Origin: Symbiodinium natans
Taxonomy: Eukaryota; Sar; Dinophyceae; Suessiales; Symbiodiniaceae
Direction of reading: 5' to 3'
DNA: 64,000 nt
Assembly: GCA_905221605.1 (NCBI GenBank)
Contig: CAJNDS010002185.1
Span: 1-64,000 of the forward strand
Below are positions 30,279 through 41,555 of the stretch, piece by piece. A program made the position numbers and the translations under genes. Below the pieces are notes generated by a model. The model was not told where the DNA came from and did no database searches. It saw nothing but the letters and a program-made list of their open reading frames with translations. The first letter of the stretch is position 1; the number at the start of each line of letters is the position of its first letter.

Positions 30279-30512
30279 TACGGGGGGCAACCAAGGGGGA
30301 CAAGAAACCAAACAGTCAACCCCAACAGAAACCCTTGATTCCCCTGGAACAGCCAACAACCAGTCAAACCAACAAGACCCCAAACCAAGGGCACACTTTT
30401 TACGAAACCTTCGACCGCTTTGGTCATGGCTTGAGCCATAAGATTACCGGGTGCATTGACCCATCAACTTTCAATACCAACTCCTTTCTACAATACCAAC
30501 TGCAGCTCCGCA
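30279..30512 (-). repeat. 5' LTR of copia B
   Basis: 234 bp. It differs from 21026-21260 by about one indel and two substitutions. It keeps TTATGGCTCAAG on the minus strand. Confidence 0.93.
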
Positions 30513-30560
30513 TAGGGTTTAGGGTTTAGGGTTTAGGGTTTAGGGTTTAGGGTTTAGGGT
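30513..30560 (+). repeat. Telomeric array on the 5' side of copia B
   Basis: About 6.5 TTTAGGG units, starting TAGGG at the LTR edge. Confidence 0.95.
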
Positions 30561-31528
30561 CCGCCGACCCTGGCGGCGTGTTGGATGGGAAAAGGAGGTG
30601 AAAACCTCCCTCTTTCCCTCCTTACCCCCGCCGGCAGCTTTTCCACACTTCAACCCCAACAAACACCCCCCCCCCCCCCCCCCCCTACCCCGCCTCTCCG
30701 GTTGTTGGGCTTGAATTCAAGCTGGCTTCAACCCCCTAATTACCCCCCCCCAACGTTTCACAGAGGCTCAAGCAAATCAAGTTTTGGCATCCTTTGAGCT
30801 GACGAGCGCGTTTAAACCTTTCAACTATGCTCCAGCGGGGTCGGCGGCTTGAGCCGGAGGCTCTTCAATTTAGGGTTTAGGGTTTAGGGTGTAGGGCTTA
30901 GGGTTTAGGGTTCCGGCGCCCCTGAACCGCCTCGAACCCTGAGCTGGCCCTTAAGCCTGCAAGCAGAAGCTCTCTAAACATCATGGCCCCTGTGTAGTTC
31001 CCCAACCCCACACAAGGGTGGTTGTCAAACTTATGCTCCCTTTTGGGGTACCCTAAATATTAGGTGCCGATGATCATAGGGATCCAAAAAGGGTGCAGCG
31101 TACCTAATTCAGGGAGGGGTAACTCGAGAACCCGGGGGAAGTGTCAAGGAGCACTGGGCAAGATTTGGCAACTTTGGGCTACCTGCCACCCTTCGACCAC
31201 CACCCTCCAAATTTAAATCCTACATTCCTAGACTTTGGGGTTTAGGGCCGTTTAGGGTTTCTTAAACCCTAGACCCTAAACCTCTTCTGTGAAGGACGTT
31301 GTTCCAGGGGAACTCCGTGTCTCGAGCTCAGGGCTTGGGGGGTTGGGGGTAAGGGGTTAGGGGCTGGAACTGCTAGGTTCGTGAAGATCTCAGGGTTTGC
31401 CTTTAGGGGCTTAGGTTTTCAGGGTCTTGGAGGGAGACGCTTTAAGGCTCAGGATGACAGAGTCCCTTCACAAGCAAGTATAGGGTCTAAGGATAGGCTT
31501 GGTGTTTTTCCTCCCTGCGCCCTGCGCC
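30561..31528. other. Unique block with C20 run and a small inverted repeat
   Basis: A C homopolymer of about 20 lies at about 30666-30686, and a short TTTAGGG array at about 30870-30912. CCCTAAATATTAGGTGC at about 31051 pairs with GCGTACCTAATTCAGGG at about 31098-31114, a possible 64-bp MITE. TTTAGGGTTTCTTAAACCCTAG at about 31250 is a head-to-head telomeric junction. No gene seen. Confidence 0.5.
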
Positions 31529-31642
31529 CTAAACCCTAAACCTGAAACCCTAAACCCTAAACCCTAAACCCTAAACCCTAAACCCTAAACCCTAAACCCT
31601 AAACCCTAAACCCTAAACCCTAAACCCTAAACCCTAAGCCCT
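31529..31642 (-). repeat. Interstitial telomeric array (CCCTAAA), ~15 units
   Basis: Nearly perfect apart from one CCTGAAA at the left end. Confidence 0.95.
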
Positions 31643-31925
31643 GGCAAGTTGCTTGAGCAACTTGCGGCTCGCGGGAGCCACTAAGCCCCTTACTAGTGTC
31701 TTAAGGGTTCGGGGGGGATTTTAAGGCTTTGGGGGTTTAGGGTTTAGAGTTTAGGGTTTCGGGTGGAGGGGAGGATAAGGACACAGGGAGAGGGCCGTTT
31801 AATTCCCAAGCCCTAAACTACGACTCGCTGAAGGAGCCCTGAGAAAAGCTCCTCCTTATCCTTGTATTTACCTTCCAAGGCTGGTGTTTCTTTTCGGAGC
31901 AATGACCCATAAGAGCCCTAAACCA

Positions 31926-32140
31926 TAAACCCAAAACCCCCAAACCCCCAAAACCCCCAAACCCCAAAACCCCAAAACCCCAAAACCCCAAAACCCCAAA
32001 ACCCCAAAACCCCAAAACCCCAAAACCCCAAACCCCAAAACCCCAAAACCCCAAAACCCAAAAACCCAAAAACCCTAAAACCCTAAAACCCAAAAACCTT
32101 AAAACCGTAAAACCCTAAAACCCTAAAACCCTAACCCTGA
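31926..32140 (-). repeat. Variant telomeric array, mainly CCCCAAAA
   Basis: About 20 units of CCCCAAAA or CCCCAAA grade at the right into CCCTAAAA. CCCCAAAA is the hypotrich ciliate telomere unit, but here it is most likely a local variant of CCCTAAA. Confidence 0.9.
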
Positions 32141-32395
32141 AACCCCCTGAGCAAATCTTCGCAGAGAAGAAAAATCCGCAAAGGGTGCCCTGTTTGGTTT
32201 TGAGGGGATTACAAGGAACCAACCCTTTTTTTTCCTCAACCCTAAACCTCAAACCTTAAACCCCAAACCTCAAACCCTAAACCCTAAACCCTAAACCCCA
32301 AACCCTCAAAAAAAGGAAATGAGGGCCTACTTCGGGTCCTGGCCTTTGCATGGCAAATGCCGGCCATCAGCAGGGGTCTTTGATTTGAAGATGGA

Positions 32396-32605
32396 GGGTT
32401 TAGGGTTTAGGGTTTAGGGTTTAGGGTTTAGGGTTTAGGGTTTAGGGTTTAGGGTTTGGTGTTTGGGGTTTGGGGTTTGGGGTTTGGGGTTTGGGGTTTG
32501 GGGTTTGGGGTTTGGGGTTTGGGGTTTGGGGTTTGGGGTTTGGGGTTTGGGGTGTGGGGTTTGGGGTTTGGGGGTTTGGGGTTTGGGGTTTGGGGTTTAG
32601 GGTAT
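32396..32605 (+). repeat. Telomeric array changing abruptly from TTTAGGG to TTTGGGG
   Basis: About nine TTTAGGG units (to about 32457) are followed by about twenty TTTGGGG units with almost no mixing, then a few mixed units. Confidence 0.95.
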
Positions 32606-33960
32606 GGCGTTCAGGGTAGAGTATGTAGGGTTTGGCGTTTAGGGTTGAGTGTTTAGAGCTGTGATTTTGGTGCTTAGGTTAGGGTTGGGGGGTTTGAAAG
32701 TTGGTGCTAAGGGCTGAGGGTCTAGGGGTTGCGGATCGGGTATCTATAAGGCTTATCGTGCTTCTCAGACCTGAGAGCTGTATGGTTTGGAGCTTCACAT
32801 AGAAACCGCAGTCCCGAAAGCCTGTCTTGAGCCATGTGCACGTGCATCAAAGAGCCGGACGTGCGACGAGGTGGTAGGAAGCAACCGGGCCGAGCCCTGG
32901 AAAACTCAACACCCCAAAATCCGAAACTCTAAGCCTCTCGACATCCCATGGATTACGGCAAGCAGCTGCTCGATGGACTAGTACTTTGGGCTCATACAGC
33001 CTGACCTTATGTAAGTCTCTTGAAGTTGTTTTCGGAAGAAGGATTGAGGGCTCGTACGAACCCGATGAGCTTAAGATTCAACTTGGAGCAGGATATGTCG
33101 AGTGGCTCTCGGCATGGACCATGATGGGATGTAGGGTTGAGAGTTCTTGCTCTCCAGCCAGGAGGAGGCAAGCTGCGCGGCCCTGAAAGAACCCTGGTTT
33201 TGGGGGTTTAGGGGGTCAGGGGGTTTGGTGTTTAGGGTTTAGTCCCCTAAGTACTGAGTCTAAGCTCTGGACCTACCTGCTTGGACCTACCTGGACCTTG
33301 AACTCCACACCCTGATTCCTGAATGCCAAGTCCTAAACCCGGAGCCCCGAACCTTGAACCCCAGAATCTCCTTGTGATTCTGCCGGTCAAATCTTTGCAT
33401 AACTACATCTGGAATCGACCAGTCTTTCTACCGAATTTTAGCGTCCAGGGCCTCCTAGGCTTTTTTGACTGTTCTTAGTACCAGAAGCTAGGTCCACAGC
33501 CCTAAGCCGTCACTAAACCCCCAAACCCCCTAAACCCCTAACACCCAAACCCGAGAACCCCAAACCCCCTAAACCCTAAACCCTAAACCCTAAACCCTAA
33601 ACCCTAAACCCTAAAATTGCTGAACCTCCCTTAGGGAGCCCTGGGAGGCCTCCAAAAGCGCTGTAGGGTCTGTCTGCTTTGGAGGGTAGGGGTTCCTTGT
33701 GCAGGTCTGGGTTCTATAGCTATTCTAGGGTTTAGGGTTTAGGGTTTAGGGTTTAGGGTTTGGGGATTAAGGGTTTGGGGCTCAGGGTTTAGGCCCTAAA
33801 GCTGAACCCTGAGCTCCGAACAACTTTTCTGTCCCTCTGCTGCAACAGCACCGCCACCGGCGCGCGGGCGTCGCGCTTGTGGCACGGTTGTTCTTAAGTT
33901 CCGTGGTCTCAAAGAGTTACCTGACCCTCAGCCCTGAACCCGAACAAGCCCTTGAAGGCC
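32606..33960. other. Unique blocks with short telomeric arrays
   Basis: A CCCTAAA array lies at about 33565-33616 and a TTTAGGG array at about 33724-33762. The hairpin CTCAGGGTTTAGG / CCTAAAGCTGAACCCTGAG lies at about 33781-33812. No gene recognised. Confidence 0.5.
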
Positions 33961-33961
33961 C

Positions 33962-34440
33962 TGGGTTTAGGGTTTAGGGTTTAGGGTTTAGGGTTTAGGG
34001 TTTAGGGTTTAGGGTTTCGGGTTTCGGGTTTAGGGGCCCTGCAACCACAACCCTGAAGCCATCGAACCTCTCACACCCTAAGTCCCAAAGCCCAGATCCT
34101 GCATCCCCAAAACCCCGAAACCGACCCTCAACCCTAAACCCTAAACCCTAAACCCGAAACCCTAAACCCTAAACCCTAAACCCTAAACCCGAATGCTGCT
34201 GGACTCCGGGTGGGTAACTGTTCGAGACCCCATTCTGGTTGTGGGATCATTATGAAGGTCAAGGACCCTCATTTGGAGTGTGTCTCTGGCTGATCAGAGT
34301 GGTTCAGCGCATGGCCGCGCCAAAAACTTGAGATCCTGAAATCCTATTGAAATCCTGTGCTATATGAAGAGAGGCCCTACACAGCCTAAAATCTAAACCC
34401 TAAACCCTAAACCCTAAACCCTAAACCCTAAACCCTAAAT
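33962..34440. repeat. Cluster of three telomeric arrays in changing orientation
   Basis: TTTAGGG at 33962-34032, CCCTAAA at about 34127-34193 and CCCTAAA at about 34390-34440, separated by 95-200 bp of unique sequence. Confidence 0.9.
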
Positions 34441-35148
34441 AAACAAACCCCCCGAAACCAAACACTTCCCAGTTGCTTCGGCGCTCTGTGCGGCTCCCAA
34501 GAGCCGCCTCATCACGCTGCCTCCCCGATCGCCAGAAACCTTGCCTGGGCACAGGGCAGGAGAGGGTTCAGGGTTTAGGGTGTAGGGTTTAGGGCTTAGG
34601 GTCTAGGGTTTAGGGCGGAAAGGTTTTTGAGGGCAGGCATAACAAGAGGGGGTTTCCCAAAATTTTTACGTGGGAGGCTCTCAGAGATTTATCGTACATA
34701 TGGCGTGTAGAAGGGGTTACCCCCTAGCCTGGAAAATACCCATATGGCTTCAGAACAGATCACAAGGATCTACTCTACGAAAGCCTGAGAGTCGAGCGGG
34801 TGGGAAGGTCTCAATTTAGGGTCCAGAGTTCAGGGTAACGAAAGCCTGCAATGGAAGGGAAGGCGAAACAGTGAACAGTCATGCCCATCTCAAGACCAAC
34901 CCTCTCGCATCGAAACATGCCGGTCCCGGTTTTCGTAGATGTCCCTCCACCAGCTTCGTTTTCTCCCAAGTTTGTCAACTTCCCGCGGAGGCTTGCCCGC
35001 AAGCAAGAGGGAAGAGTTTAGGGTTAAGGGTTGAGGGTTGAGGGTTGAGGGTTGAGGGTTTAGGCATCTGTGTTCGGTGTGCAGTCAGCCTTCCAGCTGT
35101 CCGAAATGCACAAGAGGTGCTTGCTTACACACTAAATAAAGACCCACC
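34441..35148. other. Unique block, no gene recognised
   Basis: Contains degenerate GGGTTGAGGGTTGAGGG repeats at about 35018-35065. Confidence 0.5.
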
Positions 35149-35257
35149 TTTGGGATGTTCCCCCTTATGCTAACAGTCCTAAACCCTAAACCCTAAACCC
35201 TAAACCCTAAACCCTTATAGAGATGATAATTGATGATGCTAGAATCCCTGTTAAGGA
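35149..35257 (-). mobile_element. MITE (GATGTTCCCCCTTAT family) interrupted by a telomeric array
   Basis: The left end is GGGATGTTCCCCCTTATGC followed by TAACAGTCC. A (CCCTAAA)5 array occupies about 35178-35215. Then ATTGATGATGCTAGAATCCC and TGTTAAGGAG follow. Read in reverse it aligns with 42161-42264, in which the array is absent at the TAAGG position. Confidence 0.75.
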
Positions 35258-36160
35258 GTGGCAGCCTCAGAGGGCACAACCCCGAACCCGAACCACCAAG
35301 AGCTTGGCTCGGGCTCCACGGGCAGTGGGCATGGCGTCCGACCATGACTATGTGGGGGGTTGAGGGTTTAGGGTTTAGGGCTTAGGGCTTAGGGTTTAGG
35401 GTGAGAATGTGGGGGGGTTTAGTGCTTAAAGTTTTGGGATTTGGGGTTCGTTGAGCAGGTGGTCATTGGACCCCACCGGCAAAAGTTATGGTACCCTAAA
35501 CCCAAAGCCGAAACCCTAAACCTCGTCTTCTGCTCCTCATTCCAGTGTGAGCGGCTACGCCGTCGCGAAGTCTTCGATAATGGAATTCATGTAGGCAGGG
35601 TTTTCGACCTTGAAAATTGTGAAGCTCCAAGAATACCTCCAAAAACACCGTCTCATTCAGACACCCAGAAGCCCGAAACCCCCTGCACATCCCCACTTCA
35701 CCCTAAATCCTGAAACCTTGTGGTTTAGGGCTGGGTTTAGGGAGCAGCTGAGTTCCCGGCGGCAAACAGCACATTCGCCGAGAAACCGATGAGTGAGGGC
35801 GTCCCAATGGTAGGGTCCCATGTGCCCACAGAAAACAAAGCTAGAAAACCCTACACCTTCATCTCTTCACCCTACACTCCACCCTCAACCCTAGGTCCCA
35901 AACCCTCAGCTTAAACCCTGAACCCATCATCACCATCAACCCTAAAAATCCTGGAGCTACCTGGGCAGCGGAAGATGGGGCCCTACCATTGAAGCTCTAG
36001 GGTCTGAAGTCTGAATTCTATATACAAGTTTACAGCAAAGAGGGCCCTGTCCGCAGGAGAGGGCCACTGCCATGCACGGAATCTGCGTTCAAGATAGCGT
36101 CCTCACCGCCTCGGCCACACGGGGTGGGCCCCCCCCATGAGATGAAGCCTGAAGCTCTCC
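35258..36160. other. Unique block, no gene recognised
   Basis: A short TTTAGGG array lies at about 35365-35402. Scattered CCCTAAA-like words occur. Open frames of 60-90 codons have no motifs. Confidence 0.5.
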
Positions 36161-36270
36161 CCTAAAACCCTAAACCCTAAACCCTAAACCCTTAACCCCT
36201 AAAACCCTAAACCCTAAACCCTAAACCCAACAACCCCAAAACCCACAAACCCTAAACCCCAAACCCCGTT
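36161..36270 (-). repeat. Degenerate CCCTAAA array
   Basis: CCCTAAA, CCCTTAACCC and CCCCAAA units mixed. Confidence 0.85.
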
Positions 36271-36811
36271 TCGGGGGTCTGCAGGGTGCAGGGGCGAAGT
36301 TTCGGGTATCATCGCCTTAGATTCTACGGCTTGGTGGCTCCAGCTGCTTCAGGCGAGGCACAGATTGACGGATTTCACCATGGACACATACTCAAAGTAC
36401 TCCATCTCCTCAGCACGTCACTCCCGTGTCGGATTTAAAGGCTTGCGTTGGTGGGATGGGCTCGGGGTTCACGGGTGAAAAGTGTACGAGAGCCCTAAAC
36501 AGGCTGTCTTGCTCCAAAAGCCTTCTACAGGACATTAGGGCGTAGGGTGTTCGGTGCCATGGCTTCAGTCTACTCTAAACGCTAAACTCTAAACTCTAAA
36601 CCCTAAACCCTCAACCCTAAACCCCACTTCAGCTGCCCTGCTTGGCCCTAGGTTAGAACTAACCCGTGGTGGCTCTTGGGCCCAAGTTCCCAGCCTGTGT
36701 TTAGTAAGCCCTATAAGCCCTATACCCTGAAGAGTATAAAACCCCTCTAGACCTGAAAGCCTGTAAACTTGAAACCCCCGTAAACCCTAATCCCTGAAAC
36801 CTTGACCCCCA
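36271..36811. other. Unique block, no gene recognised
   Basis: Only a short CTCTAAAC/CCCTAAAC run at about 36578-36625. Confidence 0.5.
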
Positions 36812-36902
36812 GGTTCTTAGCAGGGAATGAGGGAATGAGGTACCCTCCATGATCCCTTTAAAGGGTAGAGTATATATATATATATATATGTGTATATGTA
36901 TG
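36812..36902. mobile_element. MITE half (GGGAATGAGG family) plus TA microsatellite
   Basis: GGTTCTTAGCAGGGAATGAG leads to GAGGTACCCTCCATGATCCC and AAAGGGTAGAG, and then (TA)10. It matches the left arm at 52071-52105, but here no telomeric array follows GGTACCCT. The right arm is not visible, perhaps replaced by the microsatellite. Confidence 0.6.
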
Positions 36903-36937
36903 TTGTATTCTTAAACCCCCAAGCCACCCAAAACCCA

Positions 36938-36975
36938 AAACCCTAAACCCTAAACCCTAAACCCTAAACCCTACT
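36938..36975 (-). repeat. Interstitial telomeric array (CCCTAAA)
   Basis: About five units. Confidence 0.9.
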
Positions 36976-37798
36976 AAGAACCAGTCACTTGAGTTGCAGG
37001 TTGCCGATGTCCCAAGGCCGCGGCAGGAGCCATCATTTTCCACTTCAAGAGACCAAGGAAATAAACCTAGGGGCGGCTTTAGGGTTTTAGGGTTTAGGGT
37101 TTCGGGTTGAGGGTTTAGGGCTCCAGCTCGGGGTTAGGGTTCATGGTTCAGGGTTGAGGGTTTGGGGTTGAGGGTTTCCAGGCTCCACTGCAGCCAAGGA
37201 ATCCAAGTACTGGACCCTCTAGGCCCTGCCTAAACCTCAACCCCCCCGCCCCCCCAGGCCCCCAATAGGGAACCCAAACTCCTAAAAACCCAATCCCTCC
37301 ACATGTCGCAACAGCTCGAACTCCCAGGTGCGAGTGTGTTTAGGATGAGCAGCGTGAAATCAGGAATTCCAGAGCAACCCTCCACCACACCCCTACATAC
37401 GGAGAGATTCGCGCCCTCTGTAAAGCTACAAAGGGGGATCGCTGCTTTAAACTATGCTTCTCCTTGGCACACTTTTTTCATCCAGACAGCCAGCCACACG
37501 CACAAACCCAACCCCAAACTCCCGATCCCCTACCACAAAAGAGCGCATCCGGCAACCTGCATCCCCAACTAGGATGGCCCTTACAACCCTCTGAAAAAGA
37601 TTCCCGAATCTGATCCTCTTAAACCCCAAAAAATGGGAAAGCAGAATATGTCCCAAGGACCCACCTAGCCAAAGCCCGTCGAATCAAGAGTGATGACTTC
37701 TTGCAAGGCAAGAGAGCCTCGATTTCACGGCCTGGAGAGACATTTCATCATGATGAGCCACCTAGACCCCCAGACCAACTGCCGAGCCCTAACCCTCA
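36976..37798. other. Unique block, no gene recognised
   Basis: Degenerate TTTAGGG and TTGAGGG words at 37080-37180. Open frames of 69-89 codons without motifs. Confidence 0.5.
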
Positions 37799-37868
37799 CC
37801 CCTAAACCCTAAACCCTAAACCCTAAACCCTAAACCCTAAACCCTAAACCCTAGAACCCTAAACCCCA
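37799..37868 (-). repeat. Interstitial telomeric array (CCCTAAA), ~9 units
   Basis: Nearly perfect units; the last is CCCTAGAA. Confidence 0.92.
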
Positions 37869-38755
37869 AAGCCTAGAAGGTTCGAACTTAGCCCCTGAAG
37901 CCACTGACTCCTCAAGAGTGCCCGGTGGCCTCTAAGTTGTTCAGCTCACGAAGCGTGAGTCCACAAACGCGGGCATAGTAGGACTGGGCCGGCGTGAGTG
38001 CTTAGGGTGTTACGGGGTCTAGGGTTCGGGGTTCGGGGTTTAGGGTTTAGGGATAAACCTGCATGTTGTTTTAAGGGGACGATGCTAGAAATTATCTAGC
38101 CTCCTGTGCTGCAGCCTGACATTCTCAGTCTAAAAGCATTCTCAGTCTAAAAGCAGACCCTAAAACCCTATTGCTGTCTGCGCTGGCCTGCCCCAGGCCA
38201 CCTTGGCAAGTGCCGTTTCTGCTCAGTACCGGCAGTTTTGTCAGCTGAGCCGCGAATCAGGCAGCGCTGTTAGTCTGGATTTAGGGTGCAGGGTTTCGGG
38301 TTTCCATCGAAAAAAGGGCTGCTACATTCTTTTGAAGGTCGATTGTCTGTGGTTTCAGAATCATGGGTCTACATTACTTCTTCTGTTCACTTGCCTGAAT
38401 TCCCTGAACCCTAAACCCTAACCCTAAACCCTAAACCCTAAACCCTAAACAAGAACGCAGTGAGCTCCTTTGCTTCTCTTTGAGCTCCCGGAGCTTCAAC
38501 CCGGGCTGAGGAAGGCCCCCAAAACCCTGAAGCCATAGAGAGGTAGTCGGAGGGTTTAACCCTAAACCCTATAAACCCTAAACCCCAAACTCTAAACCCT
38601 TTACACCCCAAACCCGTTACATAGGGTTTATGGCTTCGGGCTTAGGAAAAACTTTGGCCCCCCACGTTCTTGAAAAAACTGTCATCCAAGAACTTCGTCG
38701 CCACAACCTCGGCAAGCAGAAGGACGGACCAAAGTGACCAAGAAATCTAGAGCCC
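37869..38755. other. Unique blocks with small arrays
   Basis: A CCCTAAA array at about 38405-38450. A direct duplication ATTCTCAGTCTAAAAGCA occurs at about 38122 and 38138. No gene recognised. Confidence 0.5.
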
Positions 38756-39050
38756 TAAACGCCCTAAACCCTAGCCCTAAACCCTAAACCCTAAACCCTA
38801 AACCCTAAACCCTAAACCCTAAACCCTAAACCCTAAACCCTAAACCCTAAACCCTAAACCCTAAACCCTAAACCCTAAACCCTAAACCCTAAACCCTAAA
38901 CCCTAAACCCTAAAACCGAAAACCTAAACCCTAAACCCTAAACCCTAAACCCTAAACCCTAAACCCTAAACCCTAAACCCTAAACCCTAAACCCTAAACC
39001 CTAAACCCTAAACCCTAAACCCTAAACCCTAAACCCTAAACCCTAAACCC
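38756..39050 (-). repeat. Longest interstitial telomeric array (CCCTAAA), ~41 units
   Basis: About 295 bp, nearly perfect except one CCCTAAAACCGAAAACC irregularity at about 38910. It ends in CCCCATCCCTCCCC, unique sequence, so it is not a chromosome end here. Confidence 0.97.
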
Positions 39051-40385
39051 CATCCCTCCCCTAACCCAGCCCTAGCCCCCCTTGGGGGGGGGAGGGGTTG
39101 GCTCAGGATGATCGTGCACTCGGGAGGTTGCAACGGTTTCGAGGGAGCCCGGCATCCACCTCGGGAGACCCGGAGGATGAATGATCTCTCGCCGGCACGG
39201 CCCCCCAGAGCACCGTAAATCCTAAACCCTAAACCCTAAACCCTAAACCCTAAACCCCAAGCCCTAGACCCGAGACCCGAGACCCTAGACCCGAGACCCT
39301 AGACCCTAAACCCCAACACCCTAAACCTAAACTCCAACGCCATAAACCCTAAAGACTCGGCTCACGGATTCAACTATCGACACCTGGTGTGAGGTTTAGT
39401 GTTCTGCGACACAGCACTGGAATTTGGGTTTGGGGAATTTATGGGCTTAGTCTCCCCTAAAGCCTCCACCCTAAACGCTGCGCAGTCCTAAGGCAGTTGA
39501 GGGTTTGGGGATTACACTGCCCAATCCCATGCACGTTCGGCCAACAGCTTGAAATCCTGAATCCGTCACTGTCCAAGTTCTCTGATCTTAAGTCACAGTC
39601 CCTTTGGAGAGATATGTTTAAGGGATGATGTAAGAACGGGATCTCCCCAAAATGGGACACTCACATGTAGAGAGCCCTGTTCGGGTCGTGGGGTACAAAG
39701 CTAGGTCCCCAGAGGCCCGAGCTGTCGCAACGGCCAAAAGCCGATGGATTGTCAGATTGTTCAGCACGACCTCGCCCGGGTTCGCCTTCACCTTTGGGCG
39801 CAAAGCACTGCTCTGACAAAAGCCCTAACCCAAAAGCTCCGGAGGCCCTAAACCCCTGCAACCCTGGTTTAAAGACAGTCTACAGCCCCGAAAGCTAACA
39901 CCCCTAACACCCCTAACGCCCCTGAACACCCCCTAAAGCTCCTCAAGCCCCTCAACGCCCGAGTCTCGCGCCACCCGGTCGATGTAGATCAACGCTAGAA
40001 CGTGGCACGACTCATCTTGGCAGGGCATTAGGGGCTTTAGGGTGTTAGGGTTGGGGGCTTCAAGAGATTTTGGGCTTAGGGCTTCAGGGCTTTAGAGTAG
40101 GGTTCTTGGGGTTCTACGCTTCAACAGCGAGAGTTGCTACCGGCATAGGGTTACATGGCTTAGGGCTGCGGGGCCCCAAACCCTGCCCAGCCCAAAAGCC
40201 CCAGAAAGGCTCAAACCCCCAAAATCCCCCCTGGGCTGAGTGGGATGCTCCCTCCTATCATGATACGGAGCCTTAGATTTCGGATACCCGGCAAGGGGTC
40301 CCTATACTTAACGGAAGAAATGACCAGCCCTAAGTGCAACGATGAAGAGTCAAACCAGCCCTGACCCCGAAACCTCGAGGCCCAA
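39051..40385. other. Unique blocks, no gene recognised
   Basis: A CCCTAAA array at about 39222-39256 is followed by a degenerate (CCCGAGA/CCCTAGA)n run at 39260-39310. A CACCCCTAA repeat lies at 39897-39925. Open frames at 39457-39861 (minus) have no motifs. Confidence 0.5.
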
Positions 40386-40700
40386 AGCCGAAACCCTAAA
40401 CCCTAAACCCTAAACCCCAAACCCCAAACCCCAAACCCCAAACCCTAAACCCTAAACCCTAAACCCTAAACCCTAAACCCTAAACCTCACTTCCCTAAAC
40501 CCTAAAACCTAAACTCTAACCCTAGGCCCTAAAGCTCAACTCCCTGAACCTCTAGGAGCCCCTGCAACTGTCTGCCGGCCTAAAACCTACCACCCAAAAG
40601 TTCGTGACCCCCCCCCCCCCCCCCAACCCTAAACCCTAAACCCTAAGCCCTAAACCCTAAACCCTAAACCCTAAACCCTACACCCTAAAACCTGAACGAC
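40386..40700 (-). repeat. CCCTAAA/CCCCAAA arrays flanking a C16 run
   Basis: Array at 40386-40486 with a central CCCCAAA block, a degenerate stretch, a C run at about 40609-40624, then a second array at 40625-40690. Confidence 0.9.
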
Positions 40701-41555
40701 CTGACATCCCAACACCCCACAGCTCTGATCGCGGGGCTTGTGGGGACCGAACCTCGAAGCAAAACTCCATAGCGCGTGCGGGGTTGAGGGCTTACCCTAA
40801 ACCCTAAACCCCTAAACCCCTAAACCTTGGAACCCTAGCCCTCAACTCTCAACCCCAAAAGCCCCGCTACATGGCACCAACCCCGAAGGAGCTCTGGGAG
40901 GCTCTGGCTGCATTGAAAGTACTTCGCCAAGCGGAGCAGATAGATCTCCACCCCAATACCCGGCTCAACCTGCGCGCAAAGGTAGGGTTTAGGGTTTAGG
41001 GTTTAGAGGGTTTGGAGGGTATAGGGTTTAGAGGGTTTAGGGTTTATATAGGGTTTAGGGTTTATAGGGTTTAGGGTTTAGGGCTGAAAGGTTGAGTGTT
41101 GCGGTTGGGGGCTTTAGGTACTTGGACTCTTCGGAGTTTGGTGTTGTTTAGGGCTTCAGGGCTTAGCCCCAAAACTCCACAGTCGTAGCTACCTTGTCGA
41201 AGCCAACCCCAATAAACCCATACAAACCCCTATAAATCCCTGCAAGCCCCTGTAAAGCCCCTACAAACACCCTAAACCCTAAACCCTAAACCCTAAACCC
41301 TAAACCCTATACCCCTACAGCCTACAGTGCCGCCTTGGAGTGGAACCTTGTGAGCTTCTCTGGCTCCTCGCGAGGCGTCTCAGAGCTTCAACTCTTGCCA
41401 GAAGAGAGTTTAGGGCTGTTAGGGTTTAGGGTTTCTGACGGTTCTCAGGCCAGCTGCCCTCCCCCCCCCCCTCCCGCCCACCCCCCCCAACCTCCCCTCC
41501 CCTCCTCCCCACCCATGCAATAACCCAAACCATGAACCCAAGCCCCAAAGTTCTC
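40701..41555. other. Unique blocks with variant arrays
   Basis: TTTAGGG/TTTAGAGGG/TTTATAGGG mixture at about 40985-41085 and CCCTAAA at 41272-41312. C-rich tract at 41459-41515. No gene recognised. Confidence 0.5.

Larger units (their letters stand above)
21026..30512 (-). mobile_element. Ty1/copia LTR retrotransposon, copy B (9.5 kb, degenerate)
   Basis: Same family and orientation as copy A. LTRs are 21026-21260 and 30279-30512 with about three differences, so it is an older insertion than A. Flanks are TAGGG at 21021-21025 and 30513-30517. Lesions relative to A are: a 466-bp deletion at about 27234 (removes protease 2); an extra A in the run at 26700-26704; an extra A at 25751-25753; and an 11-bp duplication at about 24146-24156 inside the oxygenase-like domain. 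All shift the frame. Gag through protease 1 is intact, unlike in A. Confidence 0.96.

Noticed and set aside
31926-32140. CCCCAAAA array as ciliate DNA
   Set aside because: It grades into CCCTAAA within the same array and is surrounded by CCCTAAA arrays; a local variant is simpler.
38756-39050. True chromosome end
   Set aside because: Unique sequence continues on both sides for many kilobases.
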